From Candidatus Blautia faecipullorum (GTDB lineage: Bacteria > Bacillota > Clostridia > Lachnospirales > Lachnospiraceae): DNA of 43,355 nt. How positions within the stretch are numbered: position 1 is the first letter of the stretch; each line of letters begins with the position of its first letter. Made by a program: the position numbers and the translations under genes. This document shows positions 23,281 to 32,212 of the stretch, one piece after another. Under the pieces are notes generated by a model. It had not been told where the DNA came from. It was given only the letters and a program-made list of their open reading frames with translations, and did no database searches. Location: positions 1-43,355 of the forward strand of contig DXEG01000016.1 in assembly GCA_019115125.1 (NCBI GenBank). Direction: 5' to 3'.

Positions 23281-23296
23281 GCATAGGAGGAATTAT

Positions 23297-24196
23297 ATGA
23301 TGAAATCAAAAAAGAAATTTCAGTATCAGCCGTATCTTCTGCTGGCGCCCGCTATTCTTATCGTGGTTCTGATCATAGGCTATCCTGTGGTGCGGGCGGT
23401 AGTTCTGAGTCTGTATAAATACAATCTTACAGATCTTCAGGGTGTAGAGTTTGTAGGCCTTCAGAACTATATTGACATCCTGACCAACGACCCGGCTTTC
23501 TGGCCTGCTTTTAAAAATACTGTGATCTGGGTGGGAGTCACCGTGGCGGCGCAGCTTTTATTATCGCTGCTGCTGGCAAATATTCTGAACAAGGCATTTT
23601 TCGGAAGAGGCCTGGTGCGCTCCGTTGTGCTGATTCCCTGGGTAACGCCATGTGTGCTGATCTCCCTTATGTGGGCGTGGATTTTTAACGGTAACTATGG
23701 CGTTATGAACGAAATTCTGAAAAGACTGGGCCTTATCAATGAAAATATTGCCTGGATCGCGCAGCCGGATACAGCTCTCTGGGTTCAGATACTTGCTATG
23801 ATCTGGCAGGGAATCCCTTTTTTTACAATTATGATTCTGGCCGCTATGCAGTCGGTACCCAGAGAGCTTTATGAGTCGGCAAGTGTTGACGGAGCGTCCC
23901 GGTTTAAGCAGTATTTTCATATCACTCTTCCCGGAATTGCCTCTACCATAGTTTCCACAGTGATGATCCGTCTCATCTGGGTATTTAATAATGTAGATAT
24001 CATTTACACAATGACGGGAGGCGGCCCCGGATACAGTTCGCTGACTTTATCTGTATATACATACCAGCAGGCGCAGAAATCCATGAAGTTTGGTTATGGA
24101 AGCGCTGTAGCGATTATCGGCGCTTTGTTTATGTCCGCGGTAATTTTTATTTACCTGAGACTGACGAGAGAACAGGGAGGTATGATCAGTAAATGA
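23297..24196 (+). CDS. Sugar ABC transporter permease (MalF/UgpA type)
   Basis: The 299-residue protein has six predicted membrane segments and an EAA loop that reads ELYESASVDGASRFKQYFHITLP, where the ATPase docks. It forms the channel together with the next gene's product. AGGAGG at 23286-23291 precedes ATGATG. Its stop overlaps the next start by 4 nt. Expression must pass the upstream terminator array. Confidence 0.93.
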   Translation: MMKSKKKFQYQPYLLLAPAILIVVLIIGYPVVRAVVLSLYKYNLTDLQGVEFVGLQNYIDILTNDPAFWPAFKNTVIWVGVTVAAQLLLSLLLANILNKAFFGRGLVRSVVLIPWVTPCVLISLMWAWIFNGNYGVMNEILKRLGLINENIAWIAQPDTALWVQILAMIWQGIPFFTIMILAAMQSVPRELYESASVDGASRFKQYFHITLPGIASTIVSTVMIRLIWVFNNVDIIYTMTGGGPGYSSLTLSVYTYQQAQKSMKFGYGSAVAIIGALFMSAVIFIYLRLTREQGGMISK

Positions 24197-25017
24197 GAGA
24201 GAAAAAAAGCCTATGGACCTTTTATATACCGCTTGTTTTTTTCATAGCAGCAGTATTGTTTCCTTTTATCTGGATTTTATTGACTTCCCTGAAGGAAGAA
24301 AAGGAAATGTTTTCCCCGGAATTCCATTTTCTGCCGCTGGCGCCCACTCTGAACAGCTATCGTGAGCTTTTTGAAAAAACAGATTTTCTTCATAATATGT
24401 GGAACAGTCTGATCGTTTCTTTTGCCACGGTTCTGATAGCGGGTATTGTTTCTTTTCTGGCCGGGTATGCGCTTTCAAGATACAGATTCAGGCTGAGGAA
24501 CGGACTGATGTACTTTTTCCTCCTTCTTTATCTGGTGCCAAGCACATTGCTGCTGATTCCCCTTTATACGATTTTTAATACAATGGGAATCCTGCATACA
24601 CAATTATGTCTGATCATTGCATACAGTACATATTCCATTCCTTACGCGGTATGGCTGACTACAGGGTTTATCAACCAGGTTCCCTTTGAGCTGGAGGAAG
24701 CGGCCGCCCTTGACGGCTGTAATCTTATCCAGAGAATGACCCTGATTGTTCTGCCGCTTTTAAGACCGGCTATGGTAGCCTCTCTTAGTTTTATTTTTAT
24801 TACCTCCTGGAATGAATATACCTATGCGAATATGTTCACCAATAAGGAATCAAGAACAGTGACGGTGGCGCTGTCAAACTTTATGTCTCAGTACAATATC
24901 CGCTGGGATCTGATTACGGCAGGAGGAATCATTGTGGTTATACCGGTAGTCGTCATGTTTGTGATCGTGCAGAAGGATCTGATCGCTGGTCTGACCGCAG
25001 GAGGAGTGAAAGGATAG
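24193..25017 (+). CDS. Sugar ABC transporter permease (MalG/UgpE type)
   Basis: The 274 residues hold six membrane segments and the EAA motif PFELEEAAALDGCNLIQRM. It is the partner of the preceding permease, with ATGA overlap. No ATP-binding gene is present in this operon, so a shared MsmK/UgpC-type ATPase encoded elsewhere probably powers it, as is common in Firmicutes family-1 sugar importers. Confidence 0.93.
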   Translation: MREKKSLWTFYIPLVFFIAAVLFPFIWILLTSLKEEKEMFSPEFHFLPLAPTLNSYRELFEKTDFLHNMWNSLIVSFATVLIAGIVSFLAGYALSRYRFRLRNGLMYFFLLLYLVPSTLLLIPLYTIFNTMGILHTQLCLIIAYSTYSIPYAVWLTTGFINQVPFELEEAAALDGCNLIQRMTLIVLPLLRPAMVASLSFIFITSWNEYTYANMFTNKESRTVTVALSNFMSQYNIRWDLITAGGIIVVIPVVVMFVIVQKDLIAGLTAGGVKG

Positions 25018-25028
25018 GTGAAAGGTAA

Positions 25029-25379
25029 ATGAAAAGTATGGATCAGATATGTTATGTTGTTCATGAGGCGGATAATGCCGCTACGGCTATGGCGGACATA
25101 GAGGCGGGAAAGGTAACGCTTACAGGCGAGTATGGCAGCGCGGGAAAGGAGATTACAGCGCTTCAGCCGGTTCCTTTTGGACATAAAATCGCCCTTCGCG
25201 ATCTGGAGGAGAAGGAGCCGGTGATCAAGTATGGCGCATGTATAGGTATTACGACGAAAAAAATCAGAAAGGGTATGCATATTCATCTCCATAATATGAA
25301 AAGCGCCTATGATTTCCGTTCCGCGGAGCTGGATCCGGTTACCATACACGCAAAAGATATTGAATACAAGGTATACTAG
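25029..25379 (+). CDS. UxaA-type dehydratase, small subunit (SAF domain)
   Basis: The 116-residue protein is a stand-alone SAF domain like the N-terminus of altronate/galactarate dehydratases. It shows GHKIALRDLEEKEPVIKYG and a C-terminal MHIHLHNM, the typical basic/His pocket. It probably forms a complex with the next gene product to dehydrate a sugar acid to a 2-keto-3-deoxy acid. A split arrangement also occurs in sulfolactate sulfo-lyase (SuyAB), but the aldolase downstream favours a sugar acid. The next gene begins 11 nt later. Confidence 0.85.
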   Translation: MKSMDQICYVVHEADNAATAMADIEAGKVTLTGEYGSAGKEITALQPVPFGHKIALRDLEEKEPVIKYGACIGITTKKIRKGMHIHLHNMKSAYDFRSAELDPVTIHAKDIEYKVY

Positions 25380-25390
25380 GGGAGGGCGGT

Positions 25391-26605
25391 ATGAGAGAAG
25401 AAATTTTGTGTCAGGGTTATCAGAGAAGAGACGGTACAAAAGGAATCAGAAATAAAATCCTGATCGTATTTACCGTAGAATGCAGCAAGCATGTATGCAG
25501 GAGGATCGCGGAGCATTTTCAGGAGCTTGGAGAGGATGTGGAGACCATAGGTTCTCATTCCTGCCTGCACAATCAGGTGAACATCCGGAGGCTTCTGAAA
25601 TACTGTACGCATCCCAATGTGGGCGGAGTGCTGGCAGTGGGACACGGCTGTGAATATACATATCCGTCTATGCTGGCAAAAATAACTGAAAATTCCGGTA
25701 GAGAAGCGGCCTGGTTTTATCAGCAGGAGGCGGGAGGAACTCAGAAAAGTATTGCGAAAGGAATTTCTATTGTACAGAGTATGCTGGACAGATTGAAAAC
25801 CGTTCCCAGAGTTCCCATGTATATCAGTGATCTGGTAATAGGCGGCGAGTGCGGAGGATCGGATTTTACCTCAGGACTGGCGGGAAATGCTCTTGTGGGA
25901 AGTGTTTTTGATTATGTGACGGATCATGGCGGTACGGCGGTATTCGAAGAGCTCAGCGAGGGCATCGGGCTGAAGGATTACCTTGTGGCCAGGGGCGCTG
26001 ATGAGAGGGTAAAAACAGATATTGCGAACGCCTACGATAAGACCGTGGATTTCTGCTCTGCTTACGGCCAGTTTTCTATTGCTCCTGGAAATATGGACGG
26101 AGGGCTGACCACGATTGAAGAAAAAAGCATGGGAGCAATGGTAAAAAGCGGAAGAAGGCCGATCCAGGGCGTCTTGAAAATAGCGCAGACGCCTGTGCGC
26201 AAGGGGCTTTATCTTCTGGACGTCATTCCGGATGAGAAGCTGGAGCCGGCTCATTTTATAGCGGCAGATCCCTCCGATATGCTGGATCTGATCGCGGTGG
26301 GATGCCATCTTGTTTTCCTTGTGACAGGAAGAGGCCATGTGGTGGGTACGCCTGTAAGTCCTGTAGTTAAAGTAACCGGAAATCCCAGGACGTATGAAAA
26401 AATGAAGGATGATATCGATTTTTGTGCCGCGGGGCTTCTGGATGGTACAGAAAAAATGGCGGATATGACACAGCGTATGATTCATTTTATGACAGAGGTC
26501 TGCAGAGGAAAATTGAGCAAGGCAGAAAAAATGGGGCACAGAGAGGGCATCCTGTATTTTAATTTCCAGGATCCTGTCCGGGTGCCCGGGTGCTGGAAAT
26601 TTTAG
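25391..26605 (+). CDS. UxaA-type dehydratase, large subunit (altronate/galactarate dehydratase-like)
   Basis: The 404-residue protein matches the catalytic part of the UxaA/GarD family. It begins QGYQRRDGTKGIRNKILI and contains IGSHSCLHNQVN, AVGHGCEYTYPS, GGECGGSDFTSGLAGN and VTGRGHVVGTPVSPVVKVTGN. The conserved cysteines and histidines suit a metal-dependent lyase. The reaction is probably loss of water from an aldonic or aldaric acid; the exact substrate (altronate, galactarate or another acid) cannot be told from sequence. It lies between the SAF subunit and a DapA-family aldolase. Confidence 0.86.
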   Translation: MREEILCQGYQRRDGTKGIRNKILIVFTVECSKHVCRRIAEHFQELGEDVETIGSHSCLHNQVNIRRLLKYCTHPNVGGVLAVGHGCEYTYPSMLAKITENSGREAAWFYQQEAGGTQKSIAKGISIVQSMLDRLKTVPRVPMYISDLVIGGECGGSDFTSGLAGNALVGSVFDYVTDHGGTAVFEELSEGIGLKDYLVARGADERVKTDIANAYDKTVDFCSAYGQFSIAPGNMDGGLTTIEEKSMGAMVKSGRRPIQGVLKIAQTPVRKGLYLLDVIPDEKLEPAHFIAADPSDMLDLIAVGCHLVFLVTGRGHVVGTPVSPVVKVTGNPRTYEKMKDDIDFCAAGLLDGTEKMADMTQRMIHFMTEVCRGKLSKAEKMGHREGILYFNFQDPVRVPGCWKF

Positions 26606-26662
26606 TATCAGAAAAAATAATTTGTAAAAAACGGTAGTTTTACACAAAAGGTGAGGTAATAA

Positions 26663-27583
26663 ATGAAAGGTAAAACAGATAAACTGGAGGGGATCATTCC
26701 TCCGCTGGTAACACCTCTTGACCAGAAGAGAAGGGTGGATAAAGATTCTTTAGAAAATCTGATCGGGCATGTGATCAAAGGCGGCGTGTCGGGAATATTT
26801 ATGCTGGGCTCCTGCGGAGAAGGATCCTCTCTGACTGCCGGGCAGAAGAGGGAGGCTGTTCAGTGTGCTTTGAAGGCTGCCGGAGGAAGGATCCCTGTTC
26901 TTGTGGGAGTGCTGGAAACGTCCGCAGAAAAGATCATTGAGGAAATAAAAACCTACGAGGCCATGGGCGCAGAGTATTTTGTGGCCGCGGCGCCGTATTA
27001 TCTTGCTCCGGAGGGACAGGAAGGGATTTTACGGCATTACCGCCTCCTTGCGGACAATACCCGGGGAAGACTGCTCGTCTACAATATCCCGCCCTATGTC
27101 CACTGCGATATTTTTCCGGAAACAATGAAAAGGCTCCTGGAGATACCTGAAGTAATTGCCGTAAAAGACAGCACAGGGGACTGGAGTCTCTGCCAGAAGG
27201 CTTTATTCCTTAACCCGGACGGAGGAATACTCAGCGGAAACGAGGATTTATGCGGAGCGGCAATGCTGTTTGGGGCAAAGGGCTGTGTCCCGTGTCTGGC
27301 AAATGCTTATCCGGAATTCTATGTAGAAATGTACAGATACGCCCGTGAAAGAAATGTGGAGAAGGTCATGGAGTATCAGAAAGCAATTATGAAAATGAAG
27401 AAGGTGCTTGATTATACCCGGAATTGGGTGGCGGCCGTAAAATATTTATGTGTCAGAAAAAATCTGATCCAGCCCTATACTACATATGGAATTACTCCGG
27501 CATCACCAGATGAAAAAGAAAAAATAGAAAAGTATCTTCTGGAAAATGAAAGATTGTTTTTACAGAGTAAAAGCCAGGTCTGA
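26663..27583 (+). CDS. DapA/NanA-superfamily aldolase (2-keto-3-deoxy acid aldolase candidate)
   Basis: This class I aldolase family includes dihydrodipicolinate synthase, sialate lyase and 2-keto-3-deoxy sugar-acid aldolases. The 306-residue protein has GIIPPLVTPLDQKRRVD, GSCGEGSSLT (carboxylate-binding loop, normally GTTGE), VYNIPPYVH with the catalytic Tyr, and VIAVKDSTGD with the Schiff-base Lys. A lysine-pathway role is unlikely beside a UxaA-type dehydratase and sugar transporter. Cleavage of a 2-keto-3-deoxy acid to pyruvate plus an aldehyde is the best inference. Its own terminator overlaps the stop codon. Confidence 0.84.
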   Translation: MKGKTDKLEGIIPPLVTPLDQKRRVDKDSLENLIGHVIKGGVSGIFMLGSCGEGSSLTAGQKREAVQCALKAAGGRIPVLVGVLETSAEKIIEEIKTYEAMGAEYFVAAAPYYLAPEGQEGILRHYRLLADNTRGRLLVYNIPPYVHCDIFPETMKRLLEIPEVIAVKDSTGDWSLCQKALFLNPDGGILSGNEDLCGAAMLFGAKGCVPCLANAYPEFYVEMYRYARERNVEKVMEYQKAIMKMKKVLDYTRNWVAAVKYLCVRKNLIQPYTTYGITPASPDEKEKIEKYLLENERLFLQSKSQV

Positions 27584-27601
27584 AAAAGTCCTGGCTTTTT
27601 T
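27569..27601 (+). terminator. Terminator of the sugar-acid operon
   Basis: AAAAGCCAGG at 27569-27578 pairs with CCTGGCTTTT ending near 27599, followed by further T. The stem includes the stop codon region of the aldolase. Confidence 0.9.
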
Positions 27602-27725
27602 ATGATAAAATAATGTGTGCCTGTATATTTTGTTCCAATTAAATCGAAAAATATAATACACCGTATAGAAAAAGAGGTGAAAAAAAGTTATAATGAAGAA
27701 AATACAGTGGAGGGATTGATTCGGA

Positions 27726-30503
27726 ATGACAGAGATCAGGCGTACAGACAAGCGGCAGGATGAACCTGCAGATCATGAAAAGCTGTTAAAGGCACTGTTC
27801 AGGCATAATAGAATGAGACTGTGCGAATATCTGCCGGATGAAAACAGACTGCTGATATATGATGAAAGCTTATCCGTCATGGAAGAAATCCTGGACTTCA
27901 GAAAATATTTTATGGAAAATGCGGGAATATATCCAGAAGACCTTTGGAAAGCGGAGAATTTCTTTCTGGGAGGCCACCGGGAGGATACGGATCTGCGCGT
28001 GCTGAGAAATGATGCCGCCGCCAGATTCCACCTGAGTACGCTTCCCTTGCCTGAGACAGATAGCACGCGGAGGATTCCTTTCATAGTACAGGATATTACC
28101 AGAGAAAAACAGCGGGAAGCGCTGTTGGAGGAACAGGCTAACCGGGATTCCCTGACCGGACTTTACAATCATTCCTGCGGGCAGGAGCTGATCAACGAAT
28201 ACCTGAGTCAGAAGGATCCTTATACTTCCTGTGGAATGATGGTGGTAGATCTGGATTATTTCAAATACGCCAATGATCTCTACGGACATCTGTTCGGAAA
28301 TGAGGTTTTGATCGAGGTTGCCCGTCTTTTCCAGAGTATGTTTGAAAAGAAAGATATCATCATGCGGGCGGGAGGAGACGAATTCACGATATTTCTGAAG
28401 GATATCAGTCATTCTGCTCTGGTAAGCAAGGCGATGCAGGTAGTAAAGTCGGTAAGGCAGCTCAGCTTTGCGGAGACGGATTTCGCCATCACATGCAGCG
28501 TCGGCGTATGCTTTCTGGCGGAAAATGAATCCGGCTATACCTACGACCAGCTTTTTGAAAATGCGGACTGGGCTTTGTACAGAGCAAAAGAGGACGGCAG
28601 GAACTGCTATGTGTTCTGCGACAATCTGCACAGATTCGAGCTTTCTGAGCGGGAGCCCTATTCCCGAAAGGATATCGACAACCGTTATCTGCGCAACGAT
28701 ATTATATCCACAGCCTTTGAGATATTCGAAAAAACGAGCAGCTTTTCCGTCGCGATCCAGATGCTTATGGAAATTATCGGTTATCGCTTCGATTTGGACA
28801 GGATTACCGTTATACGGACGGATATCAGAGAGAAAAATACAGCGCGTCAATACCAGTGGCGGTCAGAAATGGCGCCGGAGGCTCTTCCGGAAAATCGTTC
28901 CTTTACCAAGGAGGATTTTCTTACTTTATTCCAGAGCTATGACGAGTATCGGACAACGGTGCTGCACTACGACAATCTGGATATGTATTCGCCGGATGGA
29001 GCGGCCCTTTTGATGCAGGGAGACGCAAAAACCGTTCTCTATGCCGCTATGTACTGCGAAGGAAAATATACCGGAGCGATCTCCTATGTGGTATGCCGGG
29101 AAAAGCGGCATTGGTCCCGGAAGAACCGAAAGGAGCTGGGGGAGGTGACGAAGATCATTTCGGCGCATCTTGCCAGAAGCCAGACAATGAACGAGGACAA
29201 TGACAGGAGCAGGCTGTGGATGGAATATGACAGACTAACCGGGCTTTTGGCTTTTTCCAGATTTCAGGAGGAGGCGGAGCATATGATCGTGGGAAATCAC
29301 GCTTCCTCCCATGTTATGATCTACAGTGATATTTCCGGATTCAAATACTTTAACAGGAAATTTGGCTACAGCGCGGGCGACCAGCTCCTGAAAGAATTCA
29401 GCAGCTTTCTGATAGAAAAGATGCAGTGGTCGGACGAGATGTTTTTTACACGCGTTGTCTCGGATCAGTTTTTAATTCTGGCGTACTGTGACGATACAGA
29501 CGGAATTGCAGAGAAGATCAACAGCTATAATAAGGAATTTGAACGCAGCCAGTCCGGGAAATTCCAGGGGTCGAGAATTTGGATACGGACAGGTATTTAC
29601 GTCATCGAGCCGGACTGCACCAGCGCCTCTCACGCTATCGACGCGGCGAACTACGCGAGGAAGCAGATTTTGACAAAAACCGGCTGCTCTGTCCGGGTTT
29701 ACGACCAGGAACTGAAGGAAAAACAGCACCTGGAAAATGAAATTATCAACGAGATCGACAAGGCAATGGAGGGAAAACAGTTTCAGATTTATCTGCAGCC
29801 CAAGATTTCCTTAAAGGATGGACATGTAGTAGGCGCGGAGGCTTTGGTTCGCTGGAGGACAAAGGAGGGAAATCTTCTGGCTCCGGATAGCTTCATCCCC
29901 CTGTGTGAATCAACCGGACGGATTGAAGAGTTGGATTATTATGTTTTTGAAGAGGTGGTAAAGTTCCTTGATCATAACCGGAAGCTTGGAAGAGAACAGA
30001 TTCCGGTTTCTGTCAATGCGTCCATTCTTCATGCCTCTGATCCGCAGGCAGTCCGGAAATATCTGAATATTCTGGAACGCTACGGAATTGATCCGGGCTA
30101 TATAGAAATTGAGCTGACAGAGACAGCCACGGTAGACGAATATGAGAACGCGCGGAACTGGTTCCAGGAGCTTAGAAACGCAGGCTTCCGCACGGCGATG
30201 GACGATTTTGGGGCCGGGTATTCTGTTCTGAATACGGTCATTGATATCCCGGTAGATACGGTCAAGCTGGACCGTGCTTTTATGAAAAGCTGCGCGGCGG
30301 ACAGCAGGGGAATGTTTTTCCTGAAAAGAGTCATAAATATGATAGAAGGGCTGGGGTATCATGTGATCTGCGAAGGTATTGAAACCAGAGAGCAGTCCCG
30401 GCTGATGCAGGAAGCCGGATGCAAGGAGGGACAGGGCTATCTTTTTTCCAGGCCGCTTCCCATTGAAGAGTATGAAAAATTTGTTTATTCCAGAAAAGAA
30501 TAG
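27726..30503 (+). CDS. Cyclic-di-GMP protein with GGDEF, degenerate GGDEF and EAL domains
   Basis: The 925-residue soluble protein has a PAS-like N-terminus, then a GGDEF domain with an intact GGDEF at 216-220 (diguanylate cyclase). A GAF-like middle region follows, then a second GGDEF-like domain (DRLTGLLAFSRF...) in which the signature is replaced by VVSDQF at about 577-582. An EAL domain ends the protein, with EAL at 705-707, ELTET, DDFGAGYS, VKLDRAF, EGIET and QGYLFSRP, so phosphodiesterase residues are present. It could make or break cyclic di-GMP, with the degenerate domain acting in regulation or dimerisation. No membrane segment is seen. It is transcribed alone. Confidence 0.92.
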   Translation: MTEIRRTDKRQDEPADHEKLLKALFRHNRMRLCEYLPDENRLLIYDESLSVMEEILDFRKYFMENAGIYPEDLWKAENFFLGGHREDTDLRVLRNDAAARFHLSTLPLPETDSTRRIPFIVQDITREKQREALLEEQANRDSLTGLYNHSCGQELINEYLSQKDPYTSCGMMVVDLDYFKYANDLYGHLFGNEVLIEVARLFQSMFEKKDIIMRAGGDEFTIFLKDISHSALVSKAMQVVKSVRQLSFAETDFAITCSVGVCFLAENESGYTYDQLFENADWALYRAKEDGRNCYVFCDNLHRFELSEREPYSRKDIDNRYLRNDIISTAFEIFEKTSSFSVAIQMLMEIIGYRFDLDRITVIRTDIREKNTARQYQWRSEMAPEALPENRSFTKEDFLTLFQSYDEYRTTVLHYDNLDMYSPDGAALLMQGDAKTVLYAAMYCEGKYTGAISYVVCREKRHWSRKNRKELGEVTKIISAHLARSQTMNEDNDRSRLWMEYDRLTGLLAFSRFQEEAEHMIVGNHASSHVMIYSDISGFKYFNRKFGYSAGDQLLKEFSSFLIEKMQWSDEMFFTRVVSDQFLILAYCDDTDGIAEKINSYNKEFERSQSGKFQGSRIWIRTGIYVIEPDCTSASHAIDAANYARKQILTKTGCSVRVYDQELKEKQHLENEIINEIDKAMEGKQFQIYLQPKISLKDGHVVGAEALVRWRTKEGNLLAPDSFIPLCESTGRIEELDYYVFEEVVKFLDHNRKLGREQIPVSVNASILHASDPQAVRKYLNILERYGIDPGYIEIELTETATVDEYENARNWFQELRNAGFRTAMDDFGAGYSVLNTVIDIPVDTVKLDRAFMKSCAADSRGMFFLKRVINMIEGLGYHVICEGIETREQSRLMQEAGCKEGQGYLFSRPLPIEEYEKFVYSRKE

Positions 30504-30536
30504 AGGAATCCCGGAATATTCTGTTCACCCGGTATT

Positions 30537-30567
30537 AAAGAGGCTGAAATCGACAGCCTCTTTTTTG
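30537..30567 (+). terminator. Terminator of the GGDEF-EAL gene
   Basis: AAAGAGGCTG at 30537-30546 pairs with CAGCCTCTTT at 30554-30563, followed by TTT. Confidence 0.9.
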
Positions 30568-30568
30568 C

Positions 30569-30629
30569 TGCATTAATGTATAAAAGTGCTGCATTTTCTA
30601 TGATATAAAACGCATCGCTGGGGATAGTA
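30569..30629. repeat. Dispersed repeat C, copy 2
   Basis: This 61-nt stretch beginning TGCATTAATGTATAAAAG matches 12818-12878 with about a dozen changes and no gaps. It starts immediately after a terminator, like the other copy. It lacks the left arm that gives copy 1 a perfect stem. Confidence 0.65.
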
Positions 30630-30685
30630 TAAAAACAGATCAAATTTCCGGAAAATATAGAAAATATTGTAAATAATTTTAATTA

Positions 30686-30945
30686 TAAAACGTTTTACAA
30701 AAATTATATTGCATTAAATTGGTAGTTAATTGTGCAATATAGACAAATTTAATATAGAAAAACGTTTGAATATGCACAAAAAATAATTTTTTGTGAATTT
30801 TACGTTGACAAAACGTTTTACTGGAAGTATGATATAAACACATTAAACAAGAGACGGGATAAGAAAGAAATTCACATGGTAAATATGCACAAAATCATAT
30901 GACAAAAATTGTGAATTTATTTTTTTAACTAAAGAAAAACGTTTT
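30686..30945 (+). promoter_or_regulatory. Four AAAACGTTTT-type operators with the main pentose-operon promoter
   Basis: Palindromes centred on CG occur at 30686-30697 (TAAAACGTTTTA, perfect), 30759-30768 (AAAACGTTTG), 30810-30819 and 30936-30945 (both AAAACGTTTT). The third lies exactly between TTGACA (30805-30810) and TATGAT (30828-30833), which are 17 nt apart. Such CG-centred palindromes are typical of LacI-family repressors. The 30630-30972 gap also has two copies of ATATGCACAAAA followed by TTGTGAATTT at about 30770 and 30882. No gene is present. Confidence 0.78.
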
Positions 30946-30972
30946 ACCAAATATAAGAAAGGGAGGTATTAT

Positions 30973-32187
30973 ATGGAAGGTCAGAAGAGAATGGCGGAGC
31001 AGGCCCTGGAGCAGGGCGGAGGCATCTTGAGACTTACACCGACATGGGTTCCGAGATCCTTCTGCAGACCGGGTAAACGTATTAAGCTGCATCCCAACGA
31101 TTACTTTATTCTGGGTCAGAGGGGCGGAATCGACGAAAGATGGTTTTCGTCTACAACATGGGCTGAAAACGGACCGGGAACGCCGGAGGATGAGGGCTTG
31201 AGCTATGTGGCTGTCGATGAAGAGGGTAAAGAAAAAATCCTTCTCCGTGATGTGGTAGAGCTTATGGGCGCCGAGACAGTCGGGGACGCTTTGTGGCAGA
31301 AATATCACCGCTGGCCGATGTTTTCCAAGTTCTTTGATAATGCCGGCCCTCTTCCGCATCATATTCATCACAGACAGGAGCATGCCGCGAGAGTTGGCGC
31401 GGACGGGAAACCGGAGATGTATTTTTTCCCATCCCAGATGAATAATCACGGCGGAGAATTCCCCTTTACCTTCTTTGGATTTAATCCGGAGACTACGAAG
31501 GAGGAGGTTCTGGAAGCGCTGAAACGGTTCCCAAAAGGCGACAACAGTATTTTATCGCTGGCTATGGCCTATAAGCTTGATCTTGACACAGGCTGGGACG
31601 TACCGCCGGGGGTAATGCACGCGCCGGGAAGTCTCTGTACATATGAGCCGCAGTTCGCCTCAGACGTATACGCAATGTACCAGTCAGTTCTTATGAACGG
31701 CCAGATTGTAGGCGAGGATCTTCTCTGGAAGAACACTCCGGAGGAGGAAATCGGTAATTATGAATATCTTCTTGATGTGATCGACTGGGATCGAAATGTA
31801 GATCCTGATTTCCACAAGAACCGGTTTATGAAGCCTGTTCCGGTGAAACCGCTGGAGGAGATGAAAGCGGAGGGATACGTTGAGGAGTGGATCTGCTACA
31901 AGTGTGAAACCGTCTGCGCGAAAAGGCTGACAATTCTTCCGGGCCGTACGGTCACGATTAAGGATAATGCTCCTTATGGACTGATCTGCCTGGAGGGACA
32001 CGGAACCTTCGGCAAATGGGAGATTGAATCTCCGGCGCTGATCCGTTACGGAGAGCTGACTCACGACGAATATTTCGTTACAGAAAAAGCGGCAAAAGAG
32101 GGAGTGGTCATTACGAACCCGTCTCTTACAGATCCGATTGTGATCCTCAAGCATTTTTCAGAGAATCCGGATCTTGTAATAAAATAA
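30973..32187 (+). CDS. PMI-like cupin protein, probable sugar isomerase (first of two)
   Basis: The 404-residue protein resembles class I phosphomannose isomerase in its metal-site pattern: PHHIHHRQEH, then GKPEMYFFP and PPGVMHAPGSLCTYEPQ, a set of His and Glu ligands on a cupin fold. It is not a standard ManA in sequence or context. It is the first gene after the operator-rich promoter and has a paralogue at 37676. The operon contains an L-xylulose-type kinase but no recognised aldose isomerase. I infer that this protein isomerises an aldopentose (for example L-lyxose or L-xylose) to the ketose; a role in other sugar modification is possible. GGGAGG precedes the ATG. Confidence 0.65.
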   Translation: MEGQKRMAEQALEQGGGILRLTPTWVPRSFCRPGKRIKLHPNDYFILGQRGGIDERWFSSTTWAENGPGTPEDEGLSYVAVDEEGKEKILLRDVVELMGAETVGDALWQKYHRWPMFSKFFDNAGPLPHHIHHRQEHAARVGADGKPEMYFFPSQMNNHGGEFPFTFFGFNPETTKEEVLEALKRFPKGDNSILSLAMAYKLDLDTGWDVPPGVMHAPGSLCTYEPQFASDVYAMYQSVLMNGQIVGEDLLWKNTPEEEIGNYEYLLDVIDWDRNVDPDFHKNRFMKPVPVKPLEEMKAEGYVEEWICYKCETVCAKRLTILPGRTVTIKDNAPYGLICLEGHGTFGKWEIESPALIRYGELTHDEYFVTEKAAKEGVVITNPSLTDPIVILKHFSENPDLVIK

Positions 32188-32212
32188 AACTTTTAAAAGG
32201 AGGAGAGGAATC

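Noticed and set aside
22799-23284. Minus-strand open frames through the 63-nt repeats with a repeating 21-residue unit
   Set aside because: They exist because the repeat period is a multiple of three. No ribosome site or family match; the DNA is better explained by terminator hairpins.
25871-26647. Minus-strand 258-residue frame opposite the large UxaA-type subunit
   Set aside because: It is the shadow of a well-supported gene and has no ribosome site or recognised motif.
26663-27583. dapA for lysine synthesis
   Set aside because: The protein is of the DapA superfamily, but its operon with UxaA-type subunits and sugar permeases and its altered GSCGE loop favour a sugar-acid aldolase.
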